Assembly (NCBI GenBank): GCA_029077825.1
Contig: JAQNCT010000010.1
Span: 1-62,570, forward strand
Direction of reading: 5' to 3'
DNA length: 62,570 nucleotides
Source: Acidocella sp.
GTDB lineage: Bacteria > Pseudomonadota > Alphaproteobacteria > Acetobacterales > Acetobacteraceae
In this document: positions 54,987 through 62,570 of the stretch, piece by piece
Position numbering within the stretch: the first letter of the stretch is position 1
Layout: each line of letters begins with the position of its first letter
Program-made: the position numbers and the translations under genes
Notes under the pieces: model-generated
Seen by the model: only the letters and a program-made list of their open reading frames with translations
What the model was told of the DNA's origin: nothing
Database searches by the model: none

Positions 54987-56738
54987 TCAGGTAAGGGTTT
55001 GCGCGCGCACCAGCCGTGCGAACGCGCCATCAGCGTTGAGCAGCTCAGAATGGGTGCCCCGTTCAACAGCTCGACCATTGGCCATTACTACGATCATGTC
55101 AGCATCACGCACGGTTGATAGCCGGTGTGCCACCACAATGGTGGTGCGGCCAGCCCGCAAACTTGCTAAAGCCGCCTGCACGGCTGCCTCACTTTCAGTA
55201 TCTAGGGAGCTAGTGGCTTCATCGAGCAGTAAAATGCGCGGGTTACGCAAAATTGCCCGGGCCAGTGCCACGCGCTGGCGCTGACCACCCGAGAGCCGTT
55301 GACCGTTGACGCCAACTTTGGTGGCGAACCCCTCAGGCATCGCGGCGATGAACTTGCTGCATGCGGCAGCTTCGGCTGCTGCTGCAATTTCAGCATGGGT
55401 GGCATCTGGCTTGCCCATGGCGATGTTGGCTTCAATGCTTTCATCAAACAACAATGCATCTTGCCCCACATAGGCAATGGCACTTCGCAAAGATGCTAAC
55501 GTAACATGGCTGATATCAGCACCATCGATCAAAATCTCTCCGGCGGTGGGGGTATATAGCCTTGGAATCAGCGCCAGCGCGGTTGATTTCCCAGCCCCTG
55601 AGGTTCCAACCAACGCCAGCATTTTGCCAGGTGCCGCAACGAATGAAAGATCAACCAAGCCGGCCCGGCCATCTGGGTAGGCAAAGGCCACACGGTTGAA
55701 TTGCAATTCGCCAGGTCCTTCTGGCAACGGCATGGCATCAGGCAGATCAGCAATGGCGGCTGGTTCGTCAATAACATTAAACACCCGCACCAGCCCGGCC
55801 AGACCTTCCTGAATGGCGGAATTCATGGTGCCAAGTGAGCGCAATGGCCGCGAGGCGATCAGCAATGCCGAGATAAAACCCATGAAGTTGCCAACCCCGG
55901 CCCCGCCAATGGCATTACGGTAGCCCTCAAACCCAATCACCAGGGCTACCGCCACACCGCCCAATACCTCCAGCATTGGGTCCAGCCGGGCGCGCACTTT
56001 GGTCATTTTAATCAGCGCTTCATAAAGCTGCCCAAAAGAGGCGTTAGCGCGGGATTTTTCGTAAGTTTCCAGCCCGTAGGCGCGTATGGTGCGGGCCTGG
56101 GCAAAGCTTTCGTTCAAGGTGGCGGCGGCTTGCCCAACGGTCTCCTGCATGTTGCCAGATGAATGGCGCATCCGTTTGCCTATTTTTTGCACCGGAATGC
56201 CAGCCAGCGGGTATAACAACGCTGCAACCAGGCTTAACTTCCAGTCAATCGCGAACATAGTGATGACCAGCCCGAACACGGTGGTGACATCAGCCACGGC
56301 GCTCACGGCGCGTCCCATGGCATCACGCACCATGGTGGCATCAGTGGTTAAGCGCGCCGCCAGCGTGGCGGGCGCCTCACGTTCCACCCGCGCCAGGGCG
56401 GCATCAGTAAGGTGGCCAAACATGGTGGTTTGCAGCCGCCGGATGACCAACAGCACCATGTCCTGGGTCAGAACGGTCTGAAAATACATCGAAACGCCTT
56501 TGATCGCCGTGATCACCAGCACCAAAATCGGCACCTGATAAAGAATCCTGGCATCTTTTTTGGAGAACAGGTTGAACGCCCAGTCGATGATGGCGGGGTA
56601 AAGGGCGGTGGTGGCGGACATGACCAGGGTCATCACCACGATCAAAATGATCCTGCCGCGGTAAAACTTAATATGCTCGCGCCACAACCGTATGATCAGC
56701 GCGACGGTAGTGGCGGAAGCGGGTGGTGGTATATTCAT
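54987..56738 (-). CDS. MsbA-like ABC exporter (fused membrane and ATPase domains)
   Basis: 583-residue half-transporter. The membrane domain covers about residues 1-330 with six helices. The ATPase domain has Walker A GTSGAGKST, signature LSGGQRQRVALARA, Walker B ILLLDEATSSLD and the H-loop in VVAHRLSTV. Lipid A exporters (MsbA) look like this, but so do many drug exporters; the substrate is not shown by the sequence. It forms a homodimer. Divergent from the tyrosine phosphatase with about 54 nt between starts. Confidence 0.88.
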   Translation of the reverse strand: MNIPPPASATTVALIIRLWREHIKFYRGRIILIVVMTLVMSATTALYPAIIDWAFNLFSKKDARILYQVPILVLVITAIKGVSMYFQTVLTQDMVLLVIRRLQTTMFGHLTDAALARVEREAPATLAARLTTDATMVRDAMGRAVSAVADVTTVFGLVITMFAIDWKLSLVAALLYPLAGIPVQKIGKRMRHSSGNMQETVGQAAATLNESFAQARTIRAYGLETYEKSRANASFGQLYEALIKMTKVRARLDPMLEVLGGVAVALVIGFEGYRNAIGGAGVGNFMGFISALLIASRPLRSLGTMNSAIQEGLAGLVRVFNVIDEPAAIADLPDAMPLPEGPGELQFNRVAFAYPDGRAGLVDLSFVAAPGKMLALVGTSGAGKSTALALIPRLYTPTAGEILIDGADISHVTLASLRSAIAYVGQDALLFDESIEANIAMGKPDATHAEIAAAAEAAACSKFIAAMPEGFATKVGVNGQRLSGGQRQRVALARAILRNPRILLLDEATSSLDTESEAAVQAALASLRAGRTTIVVAHRLSTVRDADMIVVMANGRAVERGTHSELLNADGAFARLVRAQTLT

Positions 56739-56792
56739 GATGTCCGCTTAGCCAGAATTCCACCCGCCGACAAATTGCGGTACTGGCTTGGT

Positions 56793-57464
56793 ATGAACAG
56801 GATTTTCCAAGGTGATCTTTCAACCAAGGCCGGGCGGCGGAAAGCCTGGGTTGACGCTTTGTTTGCCGACCATGCGCTTTTTCGGATTTTATGGACCAAT
56901 TTTGCGGTGGTCTCACCCGGGCGGCTATATCGCTCAAACCACCCGACGCCGGGCCATCTGGCGGCATTTACCCGCAAGGCGGGTTTGAAGTCGCTGATCA
57001 ACCTGCGTGGTCAGACTAGATATGGCTCGGACGCACTCTCGCGCGATGCCGCGGCACGGCTTGGGCTGGATTTTTATGATATGGCGCTGGAATCCCGAGG
57101 TGCGCCTCAAAAAGACCGGATTCTCCGGTTGGCCGAGATTTACCGCACCATGCGGGCTCCAGCACTCATCCATTGCAAGTCAGGGGCGGACCGCGCTGGC
57201 CTGGCCGCCGGATTATTCGTGCTGATGAATGGCGGCACCGCCAAAGCGGCGATGCGCCAGCTCAGTTTGCGCTATGGCCATATCAGCCAAGCCAAAACCG
57301 GTATTCTGGACATGTTTTTTACGGCCTACGCCCGCGATGGCGAGGGCAAGAAGCCGTTTTTGGACTGGGTGCGCGATGATTATGACGAGGCGGCGCTGCG
57401 GACGTCCTTCAAGGCAAACTCGATCGCCGGGTTTATCAATGATAGAATTTTAGCGCGTGAATAG
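56793..57464 (+). CDS. Tyrosine/dual-specificity protein phosphatase-like protein
   Basis: 223-residue cytoplasmic protein with the cysteine phosphatase P-loop HCKSGADRAG (Cys128, Arg134). Preceding segments VSPGRLYRSNHPTPGHL and SLINLRGQ are typical of a group of bacterial DSP-like phosphatases. ATG 56793 starts the protein as in relatives; the frame is open upstream to 56412 only opposite the ABC gene. A TTG at 56775 is an alternative. Substrate may be a phosphoprotein or a phosphoinositol/lipid head group. It converges with the lipoprotein gene (6 nt). Confidence 0.82.
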   Translation: MNRIFQGDLSTKAGRRKAWVDALFADHALFRILWTNFAVVSPGRLYRSNHPTPGHLAAFTRKAGLKSLINLRGQTRYGSDALSRDAAARLGLDFYDMALESRGAPQKDRILRLAEIYRTMRAPALIHCKSGADRAGLAAGLFVLMNGGTAKAAMRQLSLRYGHISQAKTGILDMFFTAYARDGEGKKPFLDWVRDDYDEAALRTSFKANSIAGFINDRILARE

Positions 57465-57470
57465 GCGGCT

Positions 57471-58346
57471 TTATTTGCCGACGCTGGGTTTTTTCAGCGT
57501 GGCGTTTTGTACCGCCTCATGGATGCCGCTGGCACCTTCATTGGCCGCGGCGGCGGCAACATCGCCCCAATAGGGGGTGATGTCGCTGGGGTTGAGATCG
57601 TGCAGTTGTGTCACCTGACCGATTTTACGATTGTTCGAATCGTTGATCATCCAGTCGATTTCAACCATGATTTGATGATTGGCATCGGGTTTGGTGGTGA
57701 CGATGCCATTGATGATGAAATCGGCTTGCGCGGGCTTATCGACAAGTTCAACGCCGAGTTTGGGTAAGGCACGGGTTACATCAAGGGTAAGGGCGTTATC
57801 GCCATCACCGGGCGCTCCGGTAACGCCGGTGATGAACAACCGGGGCGGGCGGTTTTCCAATGAGTTCGGGTTGCTCTGCTGGACGCTGGCATTCACCGCC
57901 GAAAGTAGCTTGGCGAGTGTCGCGGCGTCGGTGGTGGCGGCCTGGTTCAGCATATCGGGCGTGCCGTTGGCCCAACCGGCTTGAGCAATCGGCGCACCGT
58001 CCTGGCTGGCGTAGGTTTTACCATCCGGGCCAGTGATTTGATAATGCGGAATAACGCTACCATTTGAGAGGTGTGCGGTGGTGATGATTTGCCAATCAGC
58101 CTTATCGGCGGGTTTGGCGACACTTGGGACATCGGCGGCTACCAGCGCGCTGGCCAGGTCGCCCGCGTAAAGTTTGGCGGCATCATCGCTCAGCAGGGCA
58201 CCGGTGGGAGTAGGCACGATCAGCACCGGCGGTGGCGGGACCGCGAGCCTGGCACCGGCCGCGCCAGGGTTGCCATAAAATGGCTCGGGCAGGGTACCGC
58301 AACTGCTGAGTAGCAGAGCTGTGGCAACGAGGGGAGCGTATTTCAT
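57471..58346 (-). CDS. Conserved lipoprotein of unknown function
   Basis: 291-residue secreted protein with signal peptide (MKYAPLVATALLLSSC, lipobox LSSC with Cys16). The mature part has a proline-rich linker (VPPPPVLIVPTP) and a mixed alpha/beta domain with no motif I recognise. It overlaps the pgeF stop by 4 nt and closes the hldD-lgt-midA-pgeF chain; lipoproteins of similar length occupy this place in related bacteria. As Lgt is made by the same operon, it may be one of its substrates. Function unknown. Confidence 0.8.
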   Translation of the reverse strand: MKYAPLVATALLLSSCGTLPEPFYGNPGAAGARLAVPPPPVLIVPTPTGALLSDDAAKLYAGDLASALVAADVPSVAKPADKADWQIITTAHLSNGSVIPHYQITGPDGKTYASQDGAPIAQAGWANGTPDMLNQAATTDAATLAKLLSAVNASVQQSNPNSLENRPPRLFITGVTGAPGDGDNALTLDVTRALPKLGVELVDKPAQADFIINGIVTTKPDANHQIMVEIDWMINDSNNRKIGQVTQLHDLNPSDITPYWGDVAAAAANEGASGIHEAVQNATLKKPSVGK

Positions 58347-59089
58347 AAGCGGATGACCGATATTTGATGGCCGATGGCGGGCTCATTACGGAGCGTCCGG
58401 CGGCGGTGGGAGAAAAAGTTGATTTCATCCGCGCAGGTATCATGCGGCATGATCTCGGTGGTTACACCAATGGTGCGCAGGCGGGCGGCGCAATAGCCGG
58501 GCAGGTCGAACTGCCAGCGGGCCGGGCGGCCATGGTTGAAAAACTTCTCGGCACCGGGGTTTTGCGCCAGCACAGCGTCGCGCAGGTCGGCGGCGACCTC
58601 ATAGCTTTGCTGGTGGATGCATGGGCCAACGGCCGCGAGGATGGTTTTGGCACCAAGTTTTTGCATCGCGGCGACGGTGGCTTCGAGCACGCCCGAGACC
58701 GCGCCGCGCCAGCCGGCATGGGCGGCGCCGATGATGCTGCCTTGGGTGTCGCTGAACAGTACCGGCGCGCAATCAGCGGTGACCACGCCGATGGCGAGGC
58801 CGTGGGTGGCGGTGACCAGCGCATCAGCCTCGCCGCCCTGACCGATGGCCCAGGCGGTGGTGGCGGTGATGACGCCGGTGCCGTGAATTTGTTTAACGCC
58901 GAGTAAATTTTCTGGGGCGACACCGATTTTTTCGGCCACCAGACTGCGGTTTTGCAAAACATTGGCCAGCGCGTCGGCACCCGAGAGGCTGCAATTCAGG
59001 CTGTTGTAGGACCCGGTTGAGACGCCGCCTTGGCGGGTGAAAAAGCCGTGGCAGGCGGGCAGGGTGGCAGTGAAGGGGTGCAGGCTCAT
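58343..59089 (-). CDS. pgeF: Peptidoglycan editing factor PgeF (YfiH/laccase-domain)
   Basis: 248-residue cytoplasmic metalloprotein formerly called multicopper polyphenol oxidase. In E. coli it corrects peptidoglycan precursors carrying serine in place of alanine. Motifs: HGFFTRQGGVS, LLGVKQIHG, VTADCAPVLF, AAHAGWRGAVSG and VGPCIHQQSYEV, giving the His/Cys metal ligands. Overlaps midA and the lipoprotein gene by 4 nt each. Confidence 0.92.
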   Translation of the reverse strand: MSLHPFTATLPACHGFFTRQGGVSTGSYNSLNCSLSGADALANVLQNRSLVAEKIGVAPENLLGVKQIHGTGVITATTAWAIGQGGEADALVTATHGLAIGVVTADCAPVLFSDTQGSIIGAAHAGWRGAVSGVLEATVAAMQKLGAKTILAAVGPCIHQQSYEVAADLRDAVLAQNPGAEKFFNHGRPARWQFDLPGYCAARLRTIGVTTEIMPHDTCADEINFFSHRRRTLRNEPAIGHQISVIRL

Positions 59090-60024
59090 GTTTCAAATCC
59101 CGGCAGAGTCGGAAAATTCGCCGGGCAGACCGCCATTACTTTGAAAAGGCTGCCCATGGCGGTAGGGTCGGTGAGGCGTTGGGCGGCGAGGCGGAGGTTC
59201 TGCGCCATGGCGGGGTTGCGTTGTGCCAACTGGTCGGTGCGCTGCATAAAGCCGAGCGCGGTGAGGAAAGCGTTTTGCTTGATTGGCCCTTGCGTGGCAG
59301 CCCCGGCGGCACGGGCCGCTTGTGCCAGGGCCGCAAAATCGACATGCGCGGTGATGTCCGCTGCGCCGGGTACTTCTAGAGGGTTACTGAATTTTCTAAG
59401 GTAGATGGCTTGTACGCTCTCACCGGCGGCTGATTGCATCGGCCCGTAATCGATGAACAGCCCGATGGCGTTACGTTTGGCGATGCCGCGTACGAAGGCG
59501 GCGGCGGTCTCGTTAAGTTCCTGCACGGTGTTGTCAGGGGCGCTGGCAAGAGAGATGGCGGTGGGCTGTTCAACATAGGCGCCGTCAGCCACAAAACGTT
59601 CATGCCACACGCCATCCCGGCAGATGAATTGCCGTACTGGCAGGGCGTCGAGAAATTCGTTGCCGATGATGATCATATCGCCCGCTGGAAGGTCAGCCAG
59701 GCTTTGATGCCAGTGGGCGTGCGGCACGCGCTGGTTCTGTTCGGCTTGCAGGCGCGCCGAAGTTTCGATGAAATGCACATTGGCGGCTGGGAAGTTGCGC
59801 AGCATGTCTGCCATCATCACCCCCCGCCCGCCACCAGCTTCGACCAAATGAATGTCTGGGGGTGAGCCCATCATCTGCCAAACTACCCGCGCCCAGGCGC
59901 CCAGCACTTCGCCAAAAACCTGGGTGAGTTCAGGGGCTGTTACAAAATCATCAAAAGGGTTGTGCTGCGCGTAATAGGCTGCATTCGCGCGGGCCATAAA
60001 ATGATCGAACCGTTCAGGCTGCAT
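59086..60024 (-). CDS. MidA/NDUFAF7-family SAM-dependent methyltransferase
   Basis: 312-residue protein of the DUF185 family; the mitochondrial homologue NDUFAF7 methylates an arginine of a complex I subunit. Seen: RFDHFMARANAAYYA, FVTAPELTQVFGE, LVEAGGGRGVMMADML (SAM site), GNEFLDALPVRQF and FIDYG. ATG 60024 fits the family N-terminus and overlaps lgt by 11 nt; the extension to 60054 is unlikely. Likely needed for respiratory complex I assembly; inference from the homologue. Confidence 0.9.
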   Translation of the reverse strand: MQPERFDHFMARANAAYYAQHNPFDDFVTAPELTQVFGEVLGAWARVVWQMMGSPPDIHLVEAGGGRGVMMADMLRNFPAANVHFIETSARLQAEQNQRVPHAHWHQSLADLPAGDMIIIGNEFLDALPVRQFICRDGVWHERFVADGAYVEQPTAISLASAPDNTVQELNETAAAFVRGIAKRNAIGLFIDYGPMQSAAGESVQAIYLRKFSNPLEVPGAADITAHVDFAALAQAARAAGAATQGPIKQNAFLTALGFMQRTDQLAQRNPAMAQNLRLAAQRLTDPTAMGSLFKVMAVCPANFPTLPGFET

Positions 60025-60835
60025 CTTCGCGGTTCGGTGAAATTCTCGGCCCATACAGGATAAAACCGATGCCGATGAAAATCATCGGGATCGATAATAT
60101 TTGCCCCATGGTGGTGCCGAACGGCAGAAAACCTAAAAACGCATCAGGCTCGCGGAAACATTCCGAGAAGATGCGCGCACAGGCGTACAGAACCAGGAAA
60201 ATGCCAGTCAGCTTACCGGGCGCGTTGCGCAGGCGGTAAAAGCGCGACGCTACGAACATGATGATAAACAGCAATATACCCTCGGTGGTCATTTCGATCA
60301 GTTCAGAAGGGTAACGAGGGATGCCGCCGGCGTAAGGTGAGGGGAAAATCATGGGGAAGGGAAACCATGGGTCGGCGGGACGGCCCCATAATTCGCCATT
60401 GATGAAATTGGCGAGACGGCCAAGGCCAAGGCCAAGCGGCACCGCGATGGCAATGCGATCGGCAAAGCGGAAGATGTTCAGCCGATGTTTTTTACTGAAC
60501 CAGATGATCGCGAGCGACACGCCGATAAAGCCGCCGTGCGAGCTCATACCGCCATCCCACACCGCAAAAATACTGAGCGGATGGGTGAGGAAATATAGCG
60601 GCTGATAGAACAGCACGTAGCCAAGCCGTCCGCCAAGAATGACACCCAATGTGGCCCAGGTGAGGAAGTCATCAACCAGTTCACCAGAGGCCGCTACCGG
60701 CGTTTCAGCGCACATGCGCCGCACCAGCCGCCAGCCCAGGATCAGCCCCGTGATATAGGCCAGTGCATAGTAGTGGATAAAAATCGGGCCGATGTGAAAG
60801 CCCTTGGGGAATTCAGGAAGAATGATGGGGCTCAC
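60014..60835 (-). CDS. lgt: Phosphatidylglycerol-prolipoprotein diacylglyceryl transferase
   Basis: 273-residue inner-membrane enzyme, first step of lipoprotein maturation. About seven membrane helices. Key motifs: HYYALAYITGLILGW, GGMSSHGGFIGV (catalytic His region), GLGRLANFINGELWGRP (essential Arg and Asn), RYPSELIEM and the C-terminal REPDAFLGF. Overlaps hldD by 4 nt and midA by 11 nt. Works with Lnt at 44 kb. Confidence 0.95.
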   Translation of the reverse strand: MSPIILPEFPKGFHIGPIFIHYYALAYITGLILGWRLVRRMCAETPVAASGELVDDFLTWATLGVILGGRLGYVLFYQPLYFLTHPLSIFAVWDGGMSSHGGFIGVSLAIIWFSKKHRLNIFRFADRIAIAVPLGLGLGRLANFINGELWGRPADPWFPFPMIFPSPYAGGIPRYPSELIEMTTEGILLFIIMFVASRFYRLRNAPGKLTGIFLVLYACARIFSECFREPDAFLGFLPFGTTMGQILSIPMIFIGIGFILYGPRISPNREDAA

Positions 60836-61812
60836 CGGTAGATATCCGGCTGCTTCAGAAATTGTTGAATATATCGCTGCACACCATGCTCCAGTGTGGT
60901 GAAATGACGGGTGAACCCGGCGGCGCGGAGCCTGTCCATGCGCGCTTGGGTAAAATTTTGATATTGGCCGAGCAAAGCGGGTGGCATGTCAATGTAGCTG
61001 ATCCGCTCGCGTACGCCGTTGGCGGCGCATACGGCGCGGGCGAGGTCAGCATAGGTACGGGCCTTGCCAGTGCCGAGGTTGAACAGGCCGCTGAGCACTG
61101 GGACATCGAGCATGAAACGCAGGGCAGCAATGACATCATCGATCCAGATGAAGTCGCGGGATTGGTCTCCGTTGGCGATGCCTGACTGGCTGGAGCGGAA
61201 CAGGCGGGCTGGTTGGCCGGCGGCGACTTCGTCATGCTTGACCTTCACTACCGAGACCATTTTGCCTTTGTGGTATTCGTTCGGGCCGTACACGTTAAAA
61301 AATTTTATCCCAGCCCAGGCCGGCGGCGCAGGAGCCCCGGCTTCAACCTGCGAGGCTACCCATAAGTCGAACGCGTGTTTGCTCCAGCCATATAAATTAA
61401 GCGGGCGTAGGCGTTTGAGGGCGGCAATGGAACAATCATCGTCAAAATCCTGGCTGCCATCGCCGTAGGTGGCGGCTGAAGAAGCGTAGATGAAGCGTAC
61501 CCCGTTCACGGCGCACCAGTTCCAGAGAGTCTGGCTGAGGGTGACATTGCTGTGCCAGACCAGATCACCATCGGTGGCGGTAGTCTCGGAGATCGCACCG
61601 AGATGGTAGATGGCTGTCAGCGGCGGGTTTTCAGCCAAGAAACCAGCCAGCGAATCGGGCCGGATAATGCGTGACGGTGGGTGGTTACGCAGGTTCTGCC
61701 ACTTGTTTTCATGGCCGAGCCAGTCGCAGATCACAACGTCCCGCCCCTCCTCATGGAGAGATTCCTGTAAATTCGAGCCGATGAACCCAGCTCCGCCCGT
61801 GACCAATATCAT
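60832..61812 (-). CDS. hldD: ADP-L-glycero-D-manno-heptose-6-epimerase
   Basis: 326-residue short-chain dehydrogenase epimerising ADP-heptose for the lipopolysaccharide core. NAD motif VTGGAGFIGSNL, CDWLGHENKWQNL, HLGAISETT, YASSAATYGDG, active-site Tyr-Lys in YGWSKHAFD and FFNVYGPNEYHKG are all typical of RfaD/HldD. It leads the lgt-midA-pgeF-lipoprotein chain (4-nt overlap with lgt) and is divergent from ubiK. Confidence 0.94.
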   Translation of the reverse strand: MILVTGGAGFIGSNLQESLHEEGRDVVICDWLGHENKWQNLRNHPPSRIIRPDSLAGFLAENPPLTAIYHLGAISETTATDGDLVWHSNVTLSQTLWNWCAVNGVRFIYASSAATYGDGSQDFDDDCSIAALKRLRPLNLYGWSKHAFDLWVASQVEAGAPAPPAWAGIKFFNVYGPNEYHKGKMVSVVKVKHDEVAAGQPARLFRSSQSGIANGDQSRDFIWIDDVIAALRFMLDVPVLSGLFNLGTGKARTYADLARAVCAANGVRERISYIDMPPALLGQYQNFTQARMDRLRAAGFTRHFTTLEHGVQRYIQQFLKQPDIYR

Positions 61813-61859
61813 GGAGGCGCTTATATAAGCCTGACCCTTATGATGAAAGACCTATCCCG

Positions 61860-62162
61860 ATGAACGATCGCCCGAAGTTTTTTGATGATTTAGCCGGTGT
61901 CGCCGGCGGTGCATTATCGGCTCTGGCCGGGATGCGTGAGGAAATAGCCTCAATGGCGCGGGCGCGGGTCGATGAGGCGGTGCGGCGGCTGGATTTGATC
62001 AAGCGTGATGAATTTGACGTCATGGTGGAGATGGCGACCCTCGCCCGCGAGCAATCGGAACTGCTTGAAGCGCGGGTGAAAGTGCTTGAGGCGGCGCTGG
62101 CCAGTGCTTCGAAGCTACCATCTGAAGTTGAACAGGTTGTTTCGCACGGACCCGAAATTTAA
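61860..62162 (+). CDS. ubiK: UbiK/BMFP-domain accessory protein
   Basis: 100-residue protein with an N-terminal segment (FFDDLAGVAGGALSALAGM), a charged middle and a C-terminal coiled coil (EFDVMVEMATLAREQSELLEARV in part), the membrane-fusogenic BMFP/UbiK layout. E. coli UbiK helps aerobic ubiquinone synthesis. In related alphaproteobacteria it also lies divergent to the lgt operon. ATG 61860; 47 nt separate it from hldD. Confidence 0.85.
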   Translation: MNDRPKFFDDLAGVAGGALSALAGMREEIASMARARVDEAVRRLDLIKRDEFDVMVEMATLAREQSELLEARVKVLEAALASASKLPSEVEQVVSHGPEI

Positions 62163-62335
62163 ACAATAATAAGACTCTATTTAAGCAAATTTCACTTAAA
62201 GATTGAGCGTAATTTTTAATTCACAGAACATTACACAAATTTAACCATATGATTGTTCCGATTGCGAACGTACTTATCAAGTATAACTAGGAAATCATTG
62301 GATGTTTCAGGTGCCGGCGGACAAATGGGATTTTC

Positions 62336-62362
62336 TTGACTGAAAGTTAACTAACCTACATT
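62336..62362 (+). promoter_or_regulatory. Possible promoter for the gene at the right edge
   Basis: TTGACT (62336-62341) matches the -35 consensus at five of six bases; TACATT (62357-62362) at 15-nt spacing is a modest -10 box. It lies about 35 nt before the ATG at 62396. The remaining gap 62163-62335 is AT-rich and shows nothing else. Confidence 0.3.
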
Positions 62363-62395
62363 CTAAGGAAACATAATCGCAAGGAAGTTAATACA

Positions 62396-62570
62396 ATGGC
62401 CCTTCGGACCTCGGATTTATTACCTTGCCAAATGTTTTTTTCTAGAGGTCATGTTATTGCCGGTGTTGCGGCATTGCTGATGCAACTAACTATTGTTTTA
62501 TGGCCGATGGCAGCATCGTGGGCGCGTAAATCCAGCAGGTCTGGAGCTGCCGCGCCGGGACGTAAACCTG
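62396..62570 (+). CDS. Small membrane protein, cut by window edge
   Basis: ATG 62396 with AAGGAAG about 9 nt upstream opens a frame that runs off the window (58 codons seen). Residues about 18-42 form a hydrophobic helix (GHVIAGVAALLMQLTIVLW, given in part), followed by a basic, Ser/Arg/Ala-rich tail. I do not recognise the family. The frame, ribosome site and codon use suggest a real gene; length and function cannot be judged. Confidence 0.55.
   Translation, partial: MALRTSDLLPCQMFFSRGHVIAGVAALLMQLTIVLWPMAASWARKSSRSGAAAPGRKP

Noticed and set aside
56412-56792. N-terminal extension of the tyrosine phosphatase frame
   Set aside because: Opposite the ABC exporter; His/Asp/Gln-rich translation has no similarity to the phosphatase family, which starts at Met 56793.
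1-62570. CRISPR arrays, insertion sequences, rRNA genes
   Set aside because: No regularly spaced repeats, transposase frames, terminal inverted repeats or rRNA-like sequence were seen on either strand.

Overview
The window looks like chromosomal DNA of an alphaproteobacterium, most likely an acetic-acid-bacteria relative (Acetobacteraceae; an Acidocella/Acidiphilium-type heterotroph would fit). This rests on gene content and order: the lgt-midA-pgeF-lipoprotein chain with divergent ubiK, a YbbN-LON-Trm112-DUF971 operon, a fused pcaDC, and high-GC coding DNA with AT-rich gaps. The taxon is inference; no rRNA or marker set is present. Genes are densely packed, and many neighbours are joined by 1-4 nt or slightly longer overlaps. 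I see no insertion sequence, phage, plasmid origin or CRISPR array. No gene-free stretch exceeds 300 bases.

Layout. 1-2.6 kb (minus): 3' part of proC missing at the edge, a YbjN-like protein, and two small glycosyltransferase-like genes of the TIGR04282/TIGR04283 type. 2.7-9.7 kb (plus): a PA0069-type radical SAM protein, a TVP38 membrane protein overlapping a flavin disulfide reductase, a patatin lipase coupled to a sensor kinase, and a lone DUF707 protein in AT-richer DNA. 9.8-15.3 kb (plus): a five-gene assimilatory sulfate reduction operon running from siroheme oxidase through sulfite reductase flavoprotein, APS-type CysH and sulfite reductase hemoprotein to CobA. 15.3-27 kb (minus): glycogen operon glgP-glgB-glgC-glgA-glgX::malQ, the last being a single 1381-residue fusion.

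27-31 kb: DHA2 exporter, the DUF971/Trm112/LON/YbbN operon and tRNA-Gly(GCC). 31-38.3 kb (minus): the protocatechuate beta-ketoadipate operon pcaDC-H-G-F-B-I-J with an extra Asp-nucleophile alpha/beta hydrolase at its end. It carries the whole route from protocatechuate to succinyl-CoA and acetyl-CoA, but no regulator gene. 38.3-43.5 kb: PhoR-like kinase, LpoA-like lipoprotein, rsmI, an MFS protein and an XRE regulator. 43.8-49.2 kb (minus): gluQ, a CPBP protease, then tatA-mtnB-mtnD-mtnC-lnt (methionine salvage tied to envelope genes). 49.3-54.9 kb: HNH nuclease, heme-binding-like protein, HWE-type kinase with single-domain response regulator, xseA, purD. 55-62.5 kb: ABC exporter, tyrosine phosphatase, and hldD-lgt-midA-pgeF-lipoprotein, with ubiK and a truncated small membrane protein at the edge.

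Most genes are ordinary housekeeping or catabolic genes. I did not find a clearly new defence or mobile system. The best leads are the GlgX::MalQ fusion; pcaI, whose conserved N-terminus lies upstream of any ATG/GTG/TTG; the rsmI/lpoA pair, whose divergent coding regions overlap at their 5' ends; the extra hydrolase in the pca operon; the patatin-kinase pair; and a perfect 12-bp inverted repeat in the proC leader.
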